NCBI GenBank assembly: GCA_947650285.1
Contig: CANTFL010001311.1
Location: 124,001 to 188,000, forward strand
Length of the DNA: 64,000 bases
Reading direction: 5' to 3'
From: Hyaloperonospora brassicae
Taxonomy: Eukaryota > Oomycota > Peronosporomycetes > Peronosporales > Peronosporaceae
Shown here: piece after piece, positions 47,230 through 58,933 of the stretch
Layout: every line of letters starts with the position of its first letter
Numbering within the stretch: the stretch's first letter is position 1
The notes under the pieces: generated by a model
What the model was told of the DNA's origin: nothing
Seen by the model: the letters and a program-made list of their open reading frames with translations, nothing else
Databases searched by the model: none
Position numbers and translations under genes: made by a program

Positions 47230-49300
47230 CCTGTTGTTCATGCTCGTGAACCGGCATACCTGCACCGATAAAGAATCCAACGAGATCAACTTGATGGCGA
47301 GTTAGAGCGGTTAAACAGAGGTCGTGTAGCTCGATCCAAAACGTCTCTCCGTCCACCTTAACTTTGATCCTCGCTTTACGCTTTAGTGTTAACTTCAACT
47401 GGATCCTATTAGGAAGCGTAACGTCATGCGGATTGTCGCACACATAATTGTTTTTAGCCTGAAGCTTTCCTTGATGAGATGAGCGCTTGCGCGGGAATTG
47501 ACGATCCAGTCATCGTTCGTCAGTTCTCCGCACAACATGCCAGAAAGTCTTCAAAGCATCTCCCCATCGACGTCTTAATCCTCGGCGTTGATCGAACGCC
47601 TGCGTGCGATGTGCCCAACCGCGCTGCAGATGTTACAAATGCGCGTGTCGGTTATTGGTGTGGCTTTCACTGCTGTTGCCTCGGCCACCTTGGCAGGTCG
47701 TGACGATCGCTTCTCGTTGCCCTCGTACGTCTGGGCGTAAATCGTAATCCCCAACTCATGCACGACGTAATCCGACCTCTTTTATATTTACTGGCTCGCG
47801 AGCACAGGTCGCATGGCTGGACTCGCATACACTACGAGACACTCGGTTGAAAAGCGACGCAGGTGTCCCCTTCGCTTCATGACAGCCATCAAGTAAAAGT
47901 AATGACTGTGCCACGACCCGTTCGTCGGTGCTTGTCGGTACAAGAACCCCGCGACTTGCGCGCTAAATAACGTCCGAGAGAATGCACCCTCCATCTCCTC
48001 CATGCATGCGAGAGCGTCTTCTCCGTCGCCCACCACTCGTCTCACACGTCGTGGTAGAAGACTTCGACTTCTCCTCGCAAGCACGATCCTAGCTTCGAAA
48101 TTTGGTACTTATCTGACCAAAAGTGACCGCACGCCTCTTGATCCACTTCGAGCTCTTCGTGAAACGAAGCTCATAATACTTAAGCCCGCGCCAAGCGTTT
48201 GCGTTGCTACTAGCCAGTGAAGACACGAATGTTTACCTTTTATACCTTAGCAAGCGGGTTCTTCGTCGCGCCTCTGGCCTAAACGAACAATGATCTCGCC
48301 GTTGAAAGCTACGGTTGCGATGGCTTGTTGACGGTTGCTACCCGTGCCGCTGCTTCACGTGTTGCTCGCACGTTTTTTCTCTTTTTTCAGCTTCACTTAC
48401 GGGCTTTTCGACTCCAGCTTGGTTGAAGTGCACTTGTTTCCAGGAACGCTCAGTGTTTTCTTGCTGTTCACCGACGCGTTGCGCTAATTCGATAATTCAT
48501 TCTTTTCTGGCTCGATCCTCGGCTGACAAACGTCGTAAATCTTCGCTGGGTTCTGCTTCCCGTGCACGATGCGCGTCGTTCGTAGCTTTTACTCGATCAG
48601 CGAGTGCAGCCTGTTGTCGCCAATGCAATAAATGTTCTTTCACGACATTTGGCTTTCGACGATACAGGCTCTGCCCTCTTTCTTTAACGGTAGGCTTGTT
48701 GCGCATGCTGCAACGCCAGTTCCCTCCGTTTTGCTGAGTCGCGCTAACGACGTTGGGCTTCTACATATGCTGATAGCCCTTCTTGCTGTCGTCGGTGTAT
48801 TTTTTCCCGCTCTGCAGTTGGTGTCCAGATTTCCGTAGCTGCCCTAGCCCTCAATTCATTTTGGCGTGCTCTTCCGCTCGTTGCACTTCATGTGCTTCTG
48901 CCGCCACTCTACGCTGCGTGCCTTGATAGTCTGCGATCGCTCACAAACCGTCACGCGCTGCGGTAAATTCCTGAAAATGTAGCTGCTGTTCTCATCGCAG
49001 CTCACGACGTTCTGTTCTAAAGCTCGCGTCGCGTAGTGGGAACTCCGTGGTACATACGTCATAAGATCATCGACATCCATTGGACGCCCATGCGTATAGC
49101 GCATCCATGGTGACCGGAACGTCGCTATTACTCTATATGCCGGAACAATCGCTCTTGACTTCGTCATTTCGATCGGTCCTAACATCTCACCGGTCGAATG
49201 TGGCAGTTCGAGTGTCTCTCATTCGAGTATTTTATTCCGTGTACTTATTGCATCCTGTCGGTCCATCACGAGGTCAAGCTCCGGCCACACGACTTCGCTT
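47230..49300 (-). pseudogene. Copia gag and protease-end remnant
   Basis: The minus strand, from high to low coordinates, holds several open gag-like stretches (49185-48856, 48706-48497, 48084-47788). Then comes a zinc knuckle near 47645-47605 (CNICSAVGHIARRR, the last Cys replaced by Arg), followed by KVKVDGETFWIELHDLCLTA and HQVDLVG (47440-47285). The latter is the end of the copia protease region that normally leads into gag-pre-integrase. It stops at the array edge, and the continuation lies at 20960. Stops and shifts throughout. Confidence 0.7.
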
Positions 49301-49473
49301 TTAATGAAGCTTGACCCAGTCGGCGGTGTCTGCGCGGTATCTTGCGTATTGCGGCACCTCGTAATAGATGCCGCCGATGACCATTGGACAGCGTATCGTA
49401 CTTGTCGTTCCTATAGCCGACCCTGTATCAATTTCTACACATTGCTATGTCAGAGAGACAAGTGCGCAGGTGA

Positions 49474-49653
49474 TGTGTTTTTCGCAGACTGTGTTTTATC
49501 ATCTCGCTCTTGCATGCAACTGCGCTTACACTTTAACTTTTACGCAAAGATCTCAGGAGCCTCTTCGCATCTCGGCGACACTCGTCTATCGCCTACCTAT
49601 CGCTCAACATATAACGACGCGGTGCATACATCAACACTCATTCCTTACAATAC
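49474..49653 (-). repeat. Copia LTR, higher-coordinate copy (about 180 bp)
   Basis: Direct-repeat partner of 14645-14823. On the minus strand it precedes gag, so it is the 5' LTR. Limits are set by the loss of similarity and are accurate to a few bases. Confidence 0.75.
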
Positions 49654-50410
49654 GTACTCCACTCCATGTGACGTACTGTTTAACAGCAACACATTTGGCA
49701 GTGCAAAGCCATGGCACCCAGATTCAATAAAAGGGCCGTCACTTGTTTATCAATGTACACCCGCAAGGATTCTGGTCAGTTTGCTTTGAGCGCTTATCTT
49801 CTCTCGGTCGTGTCATATAGCTGCCAATTCCCCCGTGACAGCAGCTTCTTCTTCTACTAGCCTATGAAAGAAATGTTGAGGTTCAGCCAGGTACACAAAC
49901 GACCTACTATATCCGGGACTATCTGGCCCATGTGAGACTGCCGTATGAAGCTGACGACTTGCTTCTGGATCCACTCCACATATCGGCTCCTGCTACCCGA
50001 CGGGCAAACGATTGAGCAAGTGCCAGTCGTGTTGGCAAGTAACTACTGTGAAAGGCTAGGTGCAAGATAGCACCTCTCAATGTTCAAGGAAGCCAATAAA
50101 TGCCCTAGCCTTCATCCTCAATGTCTCGTTTGATGCAATATTGGTCACCAGCGATATGCTTCCATTTGCTACAAAGTATGATTCCATCTAGTGATCGTCG
50201 TCATTTGTTCAGCAGGCGTGCCAGCAGGATGTCCAGTCATCAACGATTATGCTGGCAAAGCTCGCGCTCTCGTACGACAGTACAATCGCATTTTCCATGA
50301 CTAGTTTTTCGGGTTTTGGGATGGAGCACACTTCTCACCAGATGACAGGTAGGCCTTTGCTTTGATACTGTACAAGGTTGTGTGCTCCTAAAACTCACGT
50401 CAACCATTCG
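49654..50410 (+). pseudogene. Unrecognised coding fragment
   Basis: Plus-strand frame near 49870-50010 reads GTQTTYYIRDYLAHVRLPYE then ADDLLLDPLHISAPAT, and near 50210-50345 SAGVPAGCPVINDYAGKARA then FWDGAHFSPDDR. These look like real protein sequence split by stops and short gaps. A GTAGGC after DDR could be an intron donor. I cannot name the family. It is probably a decayed host gene or a transposon-borne fragment. Confidence 0.4.
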
Positions 50411-50791
50411 TACAGATAAAGAAAACTATCGGAGCAAGTAAGTGCTCCAAATGAGGGAAACATAAAATTGTATTGACCAGAGTTAAGTCTCCGTAATTAA
50501 TCTCTAGGGCCTAGCTTAACTATGTTATACTACAACCGCCCAATGCAGAATCTCGCTCAAGCCCATTGAACGCGTCCAGCAGCGATTAGTGGTTTATTTT
50601 GTCGACACAACGGTCTGAATCAACCAATAGTGGAGCAGCTACAGTATCACCATTGATGGTGATATTCCTTCCATATTTACTTTGGCAGGTGAATGTTGGT
50701 CAATATTATCACACGAGATCATATTTACATTGACACAATTCGTGCCAATGACACATGAAGGACTCACTCCGTCACTTCACACCCCTTGACA
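50410..50791 (-). repeat. Diverged gypsy LTR-like sequence
   Basis: The minus strand starts TGTCAAGGGG and carries ACCACTAATCGCTGCTGGAC near 50603, close to the core of the 429-bp LTR family, then GTTAAGCTAGG, which is also found in the LTR at 55991-56409. It could be the 3' LTR of the minus-strand element whose 5' LTR is at 55991-56409. The lower boundary is uncertain. Confidence 0.45.
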
Positions 50792-51350
50792 ATCAGTCAC
50801 GGTAGTGATGGATTGACGGCTGATTGGTGACAGATTGACATTTATAAATTACGCTGGAATCAAAGCACTTGTTGTATGGTGTGTGTGGGTGTGTATGTTG
50901 TATGGGCCAACCCTTTGCAACTTATTATCGCGTGGGTACTCAATGCGGTTGCAGCCATGGCATATTATAACGCGGCTGCACGAATGCGTGCAACTACACA
51001 GGATACAAGTAAAGGCCCAGCTGCAGTTGCTCGCTCGCCTGTTAATACATAAGAGCCTGCAGCGTCAATTGTTGCAGGTGCAAGTCGTACTGAACTACGT
51101 GCAGCTATTACACCTGAGAGCATGCTGAGGGTAGGTGCCCATGTCGCAAGACGATACCTAGATTGAGGTTGTCTGCCCGGGCGATATGGGTAGTTCACAC
51201 GACTATAAACATGCAACGCCCGATAGTAGATCAGTGGATATTGTTAGTGAGTGATGTTGCGGCGACATGTGCAGGATGTATATTGCATATTAGCTTAGTT
51301 GTATTGTTCTTTAGTAGGGTTATGATGTAGGATGTTAGCGATGACGACGG
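50792..51350. other. No assignable gene
   Basis: A plus-strand stretch near 50945-51170 reads AMAYYNAAARMRATTQDTSK and PESMLRVGAHVARRYLD, alanine-rich and possibly once coding, but with an internal stop and no recognised family. The rest is featureless. Confidence 0.3.
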
Positions 51351-51351
51351 A

Positions 51352-51432
51352 GCAACAGATTGGCTCAGTCGTTTGGGAAGGGGGATTCCAATCGGGTGAG
51401 TGCGGGTTCGAGTCCCGCCGTGTGCAAGTTAA
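51352..51432 (+). repeat. tRNA-like / SINE-head sequence with A and B boxes
   Basis: TGGCTCAGTCGTTTGGGA fits a Pol III A box and D-loop. GGTTCGAGTCC at 51406-51416 is a perfect B box inside a 5-bp T-stem (GCGGG/CCCGC). The acceptor stem does not pair well and the anticodon arm is irregular, so I favour a tRNA-derived SINE head over a working tRNA gene. No clear flanking duplication was found. Confidence 0.5.
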
Positions 51433-51439
51433 TTGTGAC

Positions 51440-51929
51440 TGACACTCACGACCTGGTGTTTGGGGTTCACCAGAACTGCGACCCACCCGCAGTTACGTCC
51501 CCCACAACCACGCAATCGTTTTTCATTCTGCATATGACGAAGCAGAGTGTTTACCAAAGGTATATTACGAGACGTAATTACCCAGTGATAGGTAAAAACA
51601 AAAAGCGGTGGAGACAGGGCACGAAACCGGTGGCTGAGAGTCACCGGCTTCTACCAGCCATTCGTTTTTGGAGATAAGGACAACATAAATACAACTCACT
51701 TTTCGGTTTTCATCCCCGGCCGTAAGCCGTCTTCATCTAGCGAAAGCTCCATAGCCCAGTTATATTCTAACAGATATGAAGACGACGTCGTCAAGGTCAG
51801 ATCATGATTGCCGACTCATGAAGTATTGGTGTCGCGAACTGTTTGAGTCGTCTGACTAGCCAGATGACTCGTTGAGTCAATTGCCTTCGCGACAGCGCGA
51901 CTCGAGTTTACAACTCATTGGCAAGGACC
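51440..51929. other. Unassigned, possible SINE body and decayed gypsy
   Basis: Follows the tRNA-like head. Contains a short hairpin (CCGGTGGCTGAGAGTCACCGG near 51629). No convincing coding sequence. Confidence 0.3.
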
Positions 51930-53790
51930 ACCTTTATACCACATGAGCCTTTTTGACATCAGGGCTGTAGCAAGATGCACCATTTTGAAGAATTGGGTAA
52001 AGAACACACTAATCCCAATATTCTTGTGATCGTCTATGGGGAAATTGAAAGCGGCATTCGATCAAGCAAAATTTTATCACTCTGCCGGAACAGACGGTGT
52101 CTGCACAGGTGCACGGGATGAAGAAATTGACTTCATTCGTTCACACACTTCGCAAAAACGTACGTACCTGCGCACATACTGATACTCGCGGGACTAGTAT
52201 AGGTCACGATTAATCCTAAGGTAAATCTTTAGTCGACCACAATGACCACCTGTTGTAGCATCGTGAAATTCAAACATGATGCACAGCCGCAAATCATGAT
52301 GAGAGGCAACGATTACAAGATTTGTGGCGTCAGCAACAAATTTATAGGACAGCAACTCGTTGCGATTATGATTTCGACCCAAAAGAAGCGGAATCGTGTC
52401 GGTAAGTGTGCTAATACTTTTAGTGATGGATTCGCAATTTGATTTATCAAGCGCAGCAGATGCTGATCACCTGCGTATGCCTTTGTGACGTCGTCGAGTT
52501 ACATCGACGACAACACACTAACTGATAGATTCGCAACAGTGGTCTTGGTCTCACTGTTGACTTGAGAAGTCAGCTTTGACATTGGGCCAAAGCGAAGCGC
52601 ATCAACGACGACTGTCAGGCGATCTGGTGTCTACTCCACGGAGAATTTTTACTCCGCGAAGATAGACAGCCACCTCGCCATTCTCTGTGAGAGGTGTGGA
52701 CTGTTATCGGACGTTTGTAAAAACGCAAGGTCCGTATAGATGATAAATTGCCTATCGCATAAAAGAAAGACACAGAATTTAGCCAGTGCGTTCTTTATGA
52801 CAAGAGGTTTCTTGTCAAGCACTGACTAATTGTGTCCAGCTGGGTATAGCCGATGCAATTGATCGCAGAAGACTCGCTATATGTTGTCTGTCTCAGACTG
52901 CATCAACGAACAAAATCGCTGGCGGCATAGACCACATGTTATGATCTATCCCAATTTACAATCACCATTATGGGCGCCTGCATCGATCCATCCTTGATAC
53001 CCTCGAAGTAACGCTTAAAGTTAGCGCTCCGTAAGCACCTCGCATCTTTCATATAACAAACAAAATAGGTTTTTAGTTATCACGGGATGATTGCGTGTAT
53101 CCTTATGCGAACGCCAATATTCCGAGGCACTTCTTGTTCCCTTGATATCGACTGGAACAGGCCAGTTGTTGATCGCCTTGATCTCAATCGGATCAGGGCG
53201 TGAGCGAGGGTGTGGTCGAATCATCTTCCACGTCCTTCTTTTCGTCCATTGCCCGGTTGTGGACGAATAAATCGTCGAAGCAACTTGGCTCAAATTATCG
53301 GAATGATATTAATAATTATGTCACACATCAATTGAATGTTGCAGGGGCATTAATTGGCCCTTGTAACATCGCTAGCCACTCCCAGAGCATCCCTCCAGGA
53401 TGCCCACTGACGTGTACGGGATGTCCCGTTTACGCTAAGAATCCACTAAAAGACATTTATAAGACCCATAGGTAAAAATATGGTGCTCCATGACTACCAT
53501 CAATATTTACATCCTTCTATGCATCGGCGTTTGAGCCGGGGATGTTGTAGCTACAAAGTGGCTAATACCGTGCACCATCAGACATCCTTCTGTGGGTTTA
53601 GGCACACAGAAGTTCGGAGTGCTGTGAAATTAAGTTAACTCATTTACATGTGTCGATGCGAAGCGATCGAAGGCAACCTTTTTGATAGTTAGCACTTTTT
53701 CACGAGACAGTGGCCGCTGCTTCATGACACAGTGCTTCATTCCCTATATGAGCTCAATTTCATGTCGCGTGACTTTGTCCTAAGGTAACT
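51930..53790 (-). pseudogene. Minus-strand gypsy pol remnant (element G3)
   Basis: From high to low coordinates on the minus strand: RT start (HCVMKQRPLSREKVLTIKK, then FCVPKPTEGCLMVH, near 53740-53570); RT/RNase H connection (RPDPIEIKAINNWPVPVDIK near 53190); RNase H traces near 52690; integrase zinc finger (FEFHDATTGGHCGRLKIYL near 52265); and integrase core trace (KMVHLATALMSK near 51980). It is most similar in wording to G1. Very decayed. Confidence 0.75.
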
Positions 53791-55290
53791 TGCATTTTAA
53801 TTGATTCATAGAATTCATCCTTAAATTCGATCAAATCTTCGTACAAAGTACTTGACTTTAGTGACTATGCCAACATCTACCCTTTCGGAAACTAGCGCTT
53901 AATGAATTTACCCTTTAAGTACGATAAGGTCTTTCCCTCAGTTTCTCCTGGTTGTTGACGTACCCCCAGACCCAGGTACTCTATGATCGACTCTTCAGTC
54001 GACCTACGAATACCCTATTGTCACTCCTGAGCCCCCAGTGGTCCGTCATTTCTCGGATGCTGCCCGTAAGGCCTGCATCCATGCTCTCATCCACTTAGTT
54101 TGTTTGAATGGTGAACCTTTGGCGCTGCATGTACTTCAACATTGAATCCGGGAGCTTGCTGCATAGTGTAGTGTTTCACTACACTGAAGCCTTGTACGGT
54201 CGTGCTAACGACCGTATCTCAAGTGGTACTATTGCAATTACTCGCAGAAAATCCACACGCTTGTGTACACTCCAAGACGCTCATCAAATTGCTATCCGAT
54301 GAACAAGCTTCAGCAATCTTAAAAAAATAATTTATGCCAGCTCACCCTTGGATCATGCATTCTAAGCCAAGTTAATCTCAAGATGATTTCGACTTTGTCA
54401 TCCATATCAAGTACTATGAGATCGCCATATCACCAATCGTCTTTGTACGCGTAGTAGATTCCTACCACACATTTCTTCGCTGTTATCCATGCCCTGTATC
54501 AGGGCTCACCGTCATCCTCGTAAGAAGGATGTCGCGATCACCGGGCTTGAGCCTGCGACCCTCTAGCTATTTGCGACAAGCAAAATAGTTGGATGCCCCA
54601 CGGCCCACAAAGGCACGAAATGACTAAAATTTTTAACCTTGAAAGTTTAAGGTGATGAGGGATAACTCATCACTAAATTGCAGAGACGCACAAAGATTGT
54701 GTGATCGTAGCAACTTTTGTCAAAATATCTGCGTAATCTATTGAGGTGGCTAGATCAGTAAAGCACAACGCCCCTACTGACCTCGATCATTTTTTGTGGC
54801 ACGCCTTGTTGTTTCAGCTTTGAAAGAACGTCGGACCCGCGCCATTTATTCTTCGTGGCAGTACTTCGTCCTGAAAGCATAAGCCGCGAGGTACTTAAGC
54901 GGGATCACTACGCTCATTGACGTAGTAGCCCAGCTTTTTTCCAGCGACTGCGCTTCTGCAAACTTACCGTTCGAAAAGCGAGGTTTTCTCCTTCGAAGTA
55001 GTAGAGGTCGATTGGTGCTGAACTTCATCCGTGTGTTGTCTCGGTAGAGGATGAGAGATCAAACTAGCATGAGCGTGTCTCATTCTCATGTCTTTCTGAT
55101 TCCCAGATGAGTTTTATTTTTAAAATATACACAGATCTACGCGAAACAGGTGGGCTTTGACGTGACGCTTTGCAATGCCCTGCATGATCCCACTAGAGTC
55201 ACCGTAAGTAGCGACTGTGCTTAAGTACCGGTACGGCTTTTTTACGACTCAAGAGGAGTCGAATGTGTTAAGCGTAAGCGTGCACATCAT
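53791..55290 (-). other. Decayed internal region of minus-strand gypsy element G3
   Basis: Lies where protease and gag would be expected between the RT remnant and the 5' leader. Only short frames with many stops. I see no sure protease or capsid motif. Confidence 0.35.
54500..54620 (-). repeat. Possible degenerate tRNA-derived SINE
   Basis: On the minus strand GGCTCAAGCCC (about 54549-54559) resembles a Pol III B box. A convincing A box is not seen, so this is weak. Confidence 0.2.
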
Positions 55291-55990
55291 GCTTGCACTC
55301 CTTGAGTTGCAATAGCTCTGATCTAATAAAAAGTTATCCCATAGAGGCTCAAACGTTTGTCTGGTCCGAGGCTTCAATGTCTAATTTTGTAAGACATATG
55401 AGTCGTTTATCTTCAGCCCTGAGGCTCAAGTTTCAGAACTTCCGGCCAAGTATATTAAAGCAAATGCAACATGCATTATCTCATGGTTAATACAAAGAGA
55501 TCCTATGGCATCGTCTAGTTCGACGATCTATCTAAACAGGGATTCCTTCTCGAATCTTCTGTACTTAAATATTTCAACATTTATGGTTTCAGGTCAAAGC
55601 GCATGCGTCGGTTGGGAACAGCATACTGAGCCTACTACTCTCTCATCAGTTTGAATCGTTAATCACCCTATTTTATCAACACCGGTTACTGTCGATAACC
55701 ATTGTGATGAGACAGGGCTACTTTTTAAAGCGCGGCGTTAAGTACAGTTGTATGAACTTATCGATGGTAGAATGATGTTATCACTGTCTAGTCCGATTTA
55801 TTGCCCATACAGCATTCTCACCCACGTCAAACGTATTTGTTTGAACGTGTTCGATTCGTATCTACTCAAAACTATTATCAATCACGAGTGGCAAGATATT
55901 TGTCGCCATCGTCGTCCAACATGTTCAGGTTGCGCAAACAATTTGTGGTCCTTAGAAGAACTACACAGTGCTATCAGGTGTAACGAGCAC
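55290..55990 (-). pseudogene. Gag start and 5' leader of minus-strand gypsy element G3
   Basis: The minus strand at about 55990-55880 resembles the leader after the LTR at 63541: a GATAGCACT/GGTAGCACT box, AAGGACCACAA, AACATGTTGGACGA and GGCGACA occur in the same order. Further down (near 55420) AEDKRLICLTKLDIEA may be the gag SKYRG...LLRW-type segment. Strongly decayed. Confidence 0.5.
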
Positions 55991-56409
55991 AAGTAGCTAC
56001 GCACTGATAACATTGCTTAGAATGCTATTATTGACTGCAATGAGAACTTGATCTAGTTAGATTGCGTACACTATATCCGTTCGAGGAAAACTTAGTACTA
56101 AATACTATCTTAGTAAAAGAAAGAGTATATTAATATAATAATGTCTTAAAATGTGTCTTGTCTAATTCGTCCTAGCTTAACTGTATTAATATCAGAGCAT
56201 TTATAGTGACGTCTACTCACCACCCTTTGCGCGCGTCTAGCAGCGCTTAATAATTTGATATATATGAATATCAAACAATGAGTAGACCCTTGGGCCACTG
56301 CAACCATACACTGAACTTTGTGGTACTGCAGTGAGAATGCAAGACTGATTATTCATATCATCATCATCAGTTATATTGATGATATCATACACAGACTCAC
56401 CCCGTTACG
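55991..56409 (-). repeat. 5' LTR of minus-strand gypsy element G3 (about 419 bp)
   Basis: Reverse complement starts CGTAACGGGG (TG mutated to CG) and contains GCTGCTAGACGCGCGCAAAG and the GAGTAGACGTCA segment. It is related to the 429-bp LTR of G1 but more diverged. Confidence 0.7.
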
Positions 56410-57564
56410 AACCTGATCCCCTAATTCTCATAATTGTAGCTATTTGTAAGAGCTTGACTTACAAAGCCGTTGTTTGTTGAACTTTTGGACTCTGAGATCG
56501 AATTCTTGTATCGAGTGAAAACCCTTTTATCTAATATGGGTGGAAGGATTGGGAAATATATGAGTTGGTAGAGAATATTAGGTAGGAGGGGTGGGTAGTT
56601 ACGTGATATATCTCTATTGCCCATTGTCGGGGCGAAACGTTGAGATAACTACAAAAAGGAATTATTAGGTGATAGAGAGTTCACTGAGAGGAACTCTTCT
56701 ATAGTATCAAAGGAACATCTGAGATTTAGCATTTCTATATAAAGTTGCGTTACGAGCTCCAGAAAATGTGGCAGCCTAACATAAGCAGCGAAGTAATATA
56801 TAATCGATAGCAGGCGATTGGAAAGATCTTAATAGACTAAGTCGTCTTTTCCTACACACAGTCTTCAAATTGCATTAAATCAACAAATAATCTAACGGCG
56901 GACCGATCGAAGACGGTATACACCAAGCAAAGTGCAAAATCGTACACTCTCCGTATGATATACCTAGTCCTTTTGTTCACACATGGAACTATTTATACGC
57001 CGATTATCATTAAAAGACTCATTCATTTTGTTTTCATTTTTTAACTGTTGCCACCACTAGGTTAATTTCCCATTGTGTTGCTTAAATGTGGCCAAGATGT
57101 TGAGCTTGCCTTATCATCTCTGTCATCGGAACAATGGCCACAAAAAAGAAAATGAATCTATTGCTATGCGTATTCGCCGCCTCACAGTGCTTATAATGTC
57201 GAATGATCTATCCGGATACGTAAACAACCCATTCTTTGAGGACCAGACCCATTTATTAATCTGGGAAAATTGAAAAGGTTTTGCGGACATTCAAGGTAAA
57301 GTGTAAGTTCGTAGTGCTCACCCTTACGGTAAGTTTTGTTGCTATTGTTGCTTTTGAAACAGGTTTATCGTGATAGTGATGGAGATTATAATCGACAAAT
57401 TTGATGTCTGCACGCTGATATTACGGAATTTGGGGCTTTACAGTTGGTAATATACATTAAAACAAAAGCAAATATATCACATTTCTTTCTTATACAATTG
57501 TTATATAGCACTTTACAGATCAAAATCCACCTGTCCATCCTTAACGGTGTAATCGGGGTTATTA
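56410..57564. other. AT-rich region, no gene recognised
   Basis: Only short frames. The longest (57073-57273, +, 66 codons) has no recognisable motif. Confidence 0.5.
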
Positions 57565-57764
57565 CTTAAGCACCTAATGGCTACCGAACCCGGATGCCGA
57601 TTGGAAAAGCACTGGCACAGAGACCGAAAGGTACGTGAATCGATACCCGCGCAGGGGGAGGTAGGATTGCACATCGCCGGAGATTGGCCAACGAAGCACG
57701 ATATAATGGGTTCGTGCCCGAACCTGAATGTACCTGGATAAATTTCGATCTTAAGCACCTAATG
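57565..57764. mobile_element. SINE-like insertion with 15-bp target duplication
   Basis: CTTAAGCACCTAATG occurs exactly at 57565-57579 and 57750-57764, enclosing 170 bp of GC-richer sequence in an AT-rich surround. The enclosed sequence has GGTTCGTGCCCGAACC, a perfect 6-bp stem resembling a T-arm/B box, and TGGCCAACGAAG, which is A-box-like. A 15-bp duplication is the hallmark of LINE-dependent insertion. No poly-A tail is obvious. Confidence 0.6.
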
Positions 57765-58181
57765 AGGATAATGTTAACAAACTGGATATAATAAAATGTA
57801 AAAATTATTTTGATTGGCGAAACTGTTTATGGAACAAACCTTTCAAATACAATTCTTCAAAACGCAATGAATCAAAAAATATATATATATATTATTTCTT
57901 TAATAGATTGTATATCAAACCTGTACATAATAAAAGATGTTGCGCTTATAAATTTATTTATTCGATCCCGACCCTGTCATCAATATCTAATGTTAGTACA
58001 AATCGCATACACCATTGTTCTCATTTGTAAAAAAATGCATTCTTAGGGGTATTAATAATGCTTTTATCTTGACGCTTTACGTTTTGCATCTTTTGGCGCA
58101 ATTTTATCGCTCGAGATACGTTCGAATGATAATGTTATCATAATATTAACTTTAAATATAACTATACAGACTTTGATTGTA
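57765..58181. other. AT-rich flank of the MULE, no gene
   Basis: Low-complexity AT stretch including (TA)n near 57880. No motif. Confidence 0.5.
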
Positions 58182-58909
58182 ATTGTGAACGCGTTACGCA
58201 AACCGTCGGGCCCCCACAGTGGATCAACATCCGCACGCGTCGGGTTATCTCTCCTTTGCTACATTTCTCTCTACTCTCGCCAGGGTGATGAAGTGGCACG
58301 CGCTATAAGCATTGCGATGAAGGCCTTCCAGGCTACACGATCCTGTGCACATTGGCAAAGGAAGTACAAACCTGGGGCCAGTCTACGGCGGTGTCCAGCG
58401 GTAGGTTTCTTGCGTCGATCCCTTGGATGTCTATCTTGTCAACAGGACCCAGGGAGGGTCCCTGTTGCTTGCACCGGAAACAAAGGAGGAAGCGAGCGTA
58501 CTTAAGCGGATGATGACGGGACTTCGGGGCGTCCGGCGTGGCGGCGTACATCGTGGAGGCTCGGCTGGCGGCTGGGAGGAGAGCGGCTGGGGGGAAAGCG
58601 GCCAAAGAGATGTGTAGAGGTAGAGGAGCCCGTCCAAAAATGAAGGATGCCGCGAAGCACCCGTCGGAGGCCTAAGCAAGCATTATGCGGTTGACAATGA
58701 TTTGGGTTTAGTAAAGTTTAGCCAGAACGATTACGGGAGAGGCTCAATACATCCAGCGTTATTGCTAAATACACCGGCGCCTATCCATCGTACTGAATGT
58801 TTATATGACAACCGTGGTGTCACATTCAGGCCGTGTCCATTCGAATATTACAGGATAAGCTAAGTAGAAATGCACCTGTAACATGGTTAGGCCACGATAA
58901 TTCAAAAAG
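58182..58909 (+). repeat. Left terminal inverted repeat of MULE (728 bp)
   Basis: Highly similar inverted match to 61260-61985 over its full length. Contains a conserved outward-facing frame (58605-58333, -) with LLCFRCKQQGPSLGPVDKID. Confidence 0.9.
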
Positions 58910-58933
58910 AAATCCTCCGATGACCAATGTATA

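Larger units (their letters stand above)
14645..49653 (-). mobile_element. Ty1/copia element on minus strand, split by nested insertions
   Basis: Reading down the minus strand gives: LTR (49653-49474), gag with zinc knuckle (about 49300-47600), protease end (47440-47230), [array 47229-20967], gag-pre-integrase and integrase (20960-20050), linker (19500-18500), RT (18290-17290), RNase H (17250-16884), [solo LTR 16883-14985], RNase H end and stop (14984-14859), LTR (14823-14645). This is the complete Ty1/copia order (integrase before RT) in one orientation, so I infer a single old element of about 6.8 kb interrupted twice. All domains are decayed. No outer target duplication was seen. Confidence 0.8.

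Noticed and set aside
51360..51677. 105-codon plus-strand frame as a gene
   Set aside because: It starts inside the tRNA-like head and has no protein-like features.
57000..57300. 66-codon frame at 57073 as a small secreted protein
   Set aside because: No credible signal peptide, AT-rich surround, no homologue recognised.
58173..58505. 110-codon frame in the left MULE arm as a host gene
   Set aside because: Its counterpart lies in the other arm at 61662-62033, so it is part of the inverted repeat. No independent evidence for a host gene.
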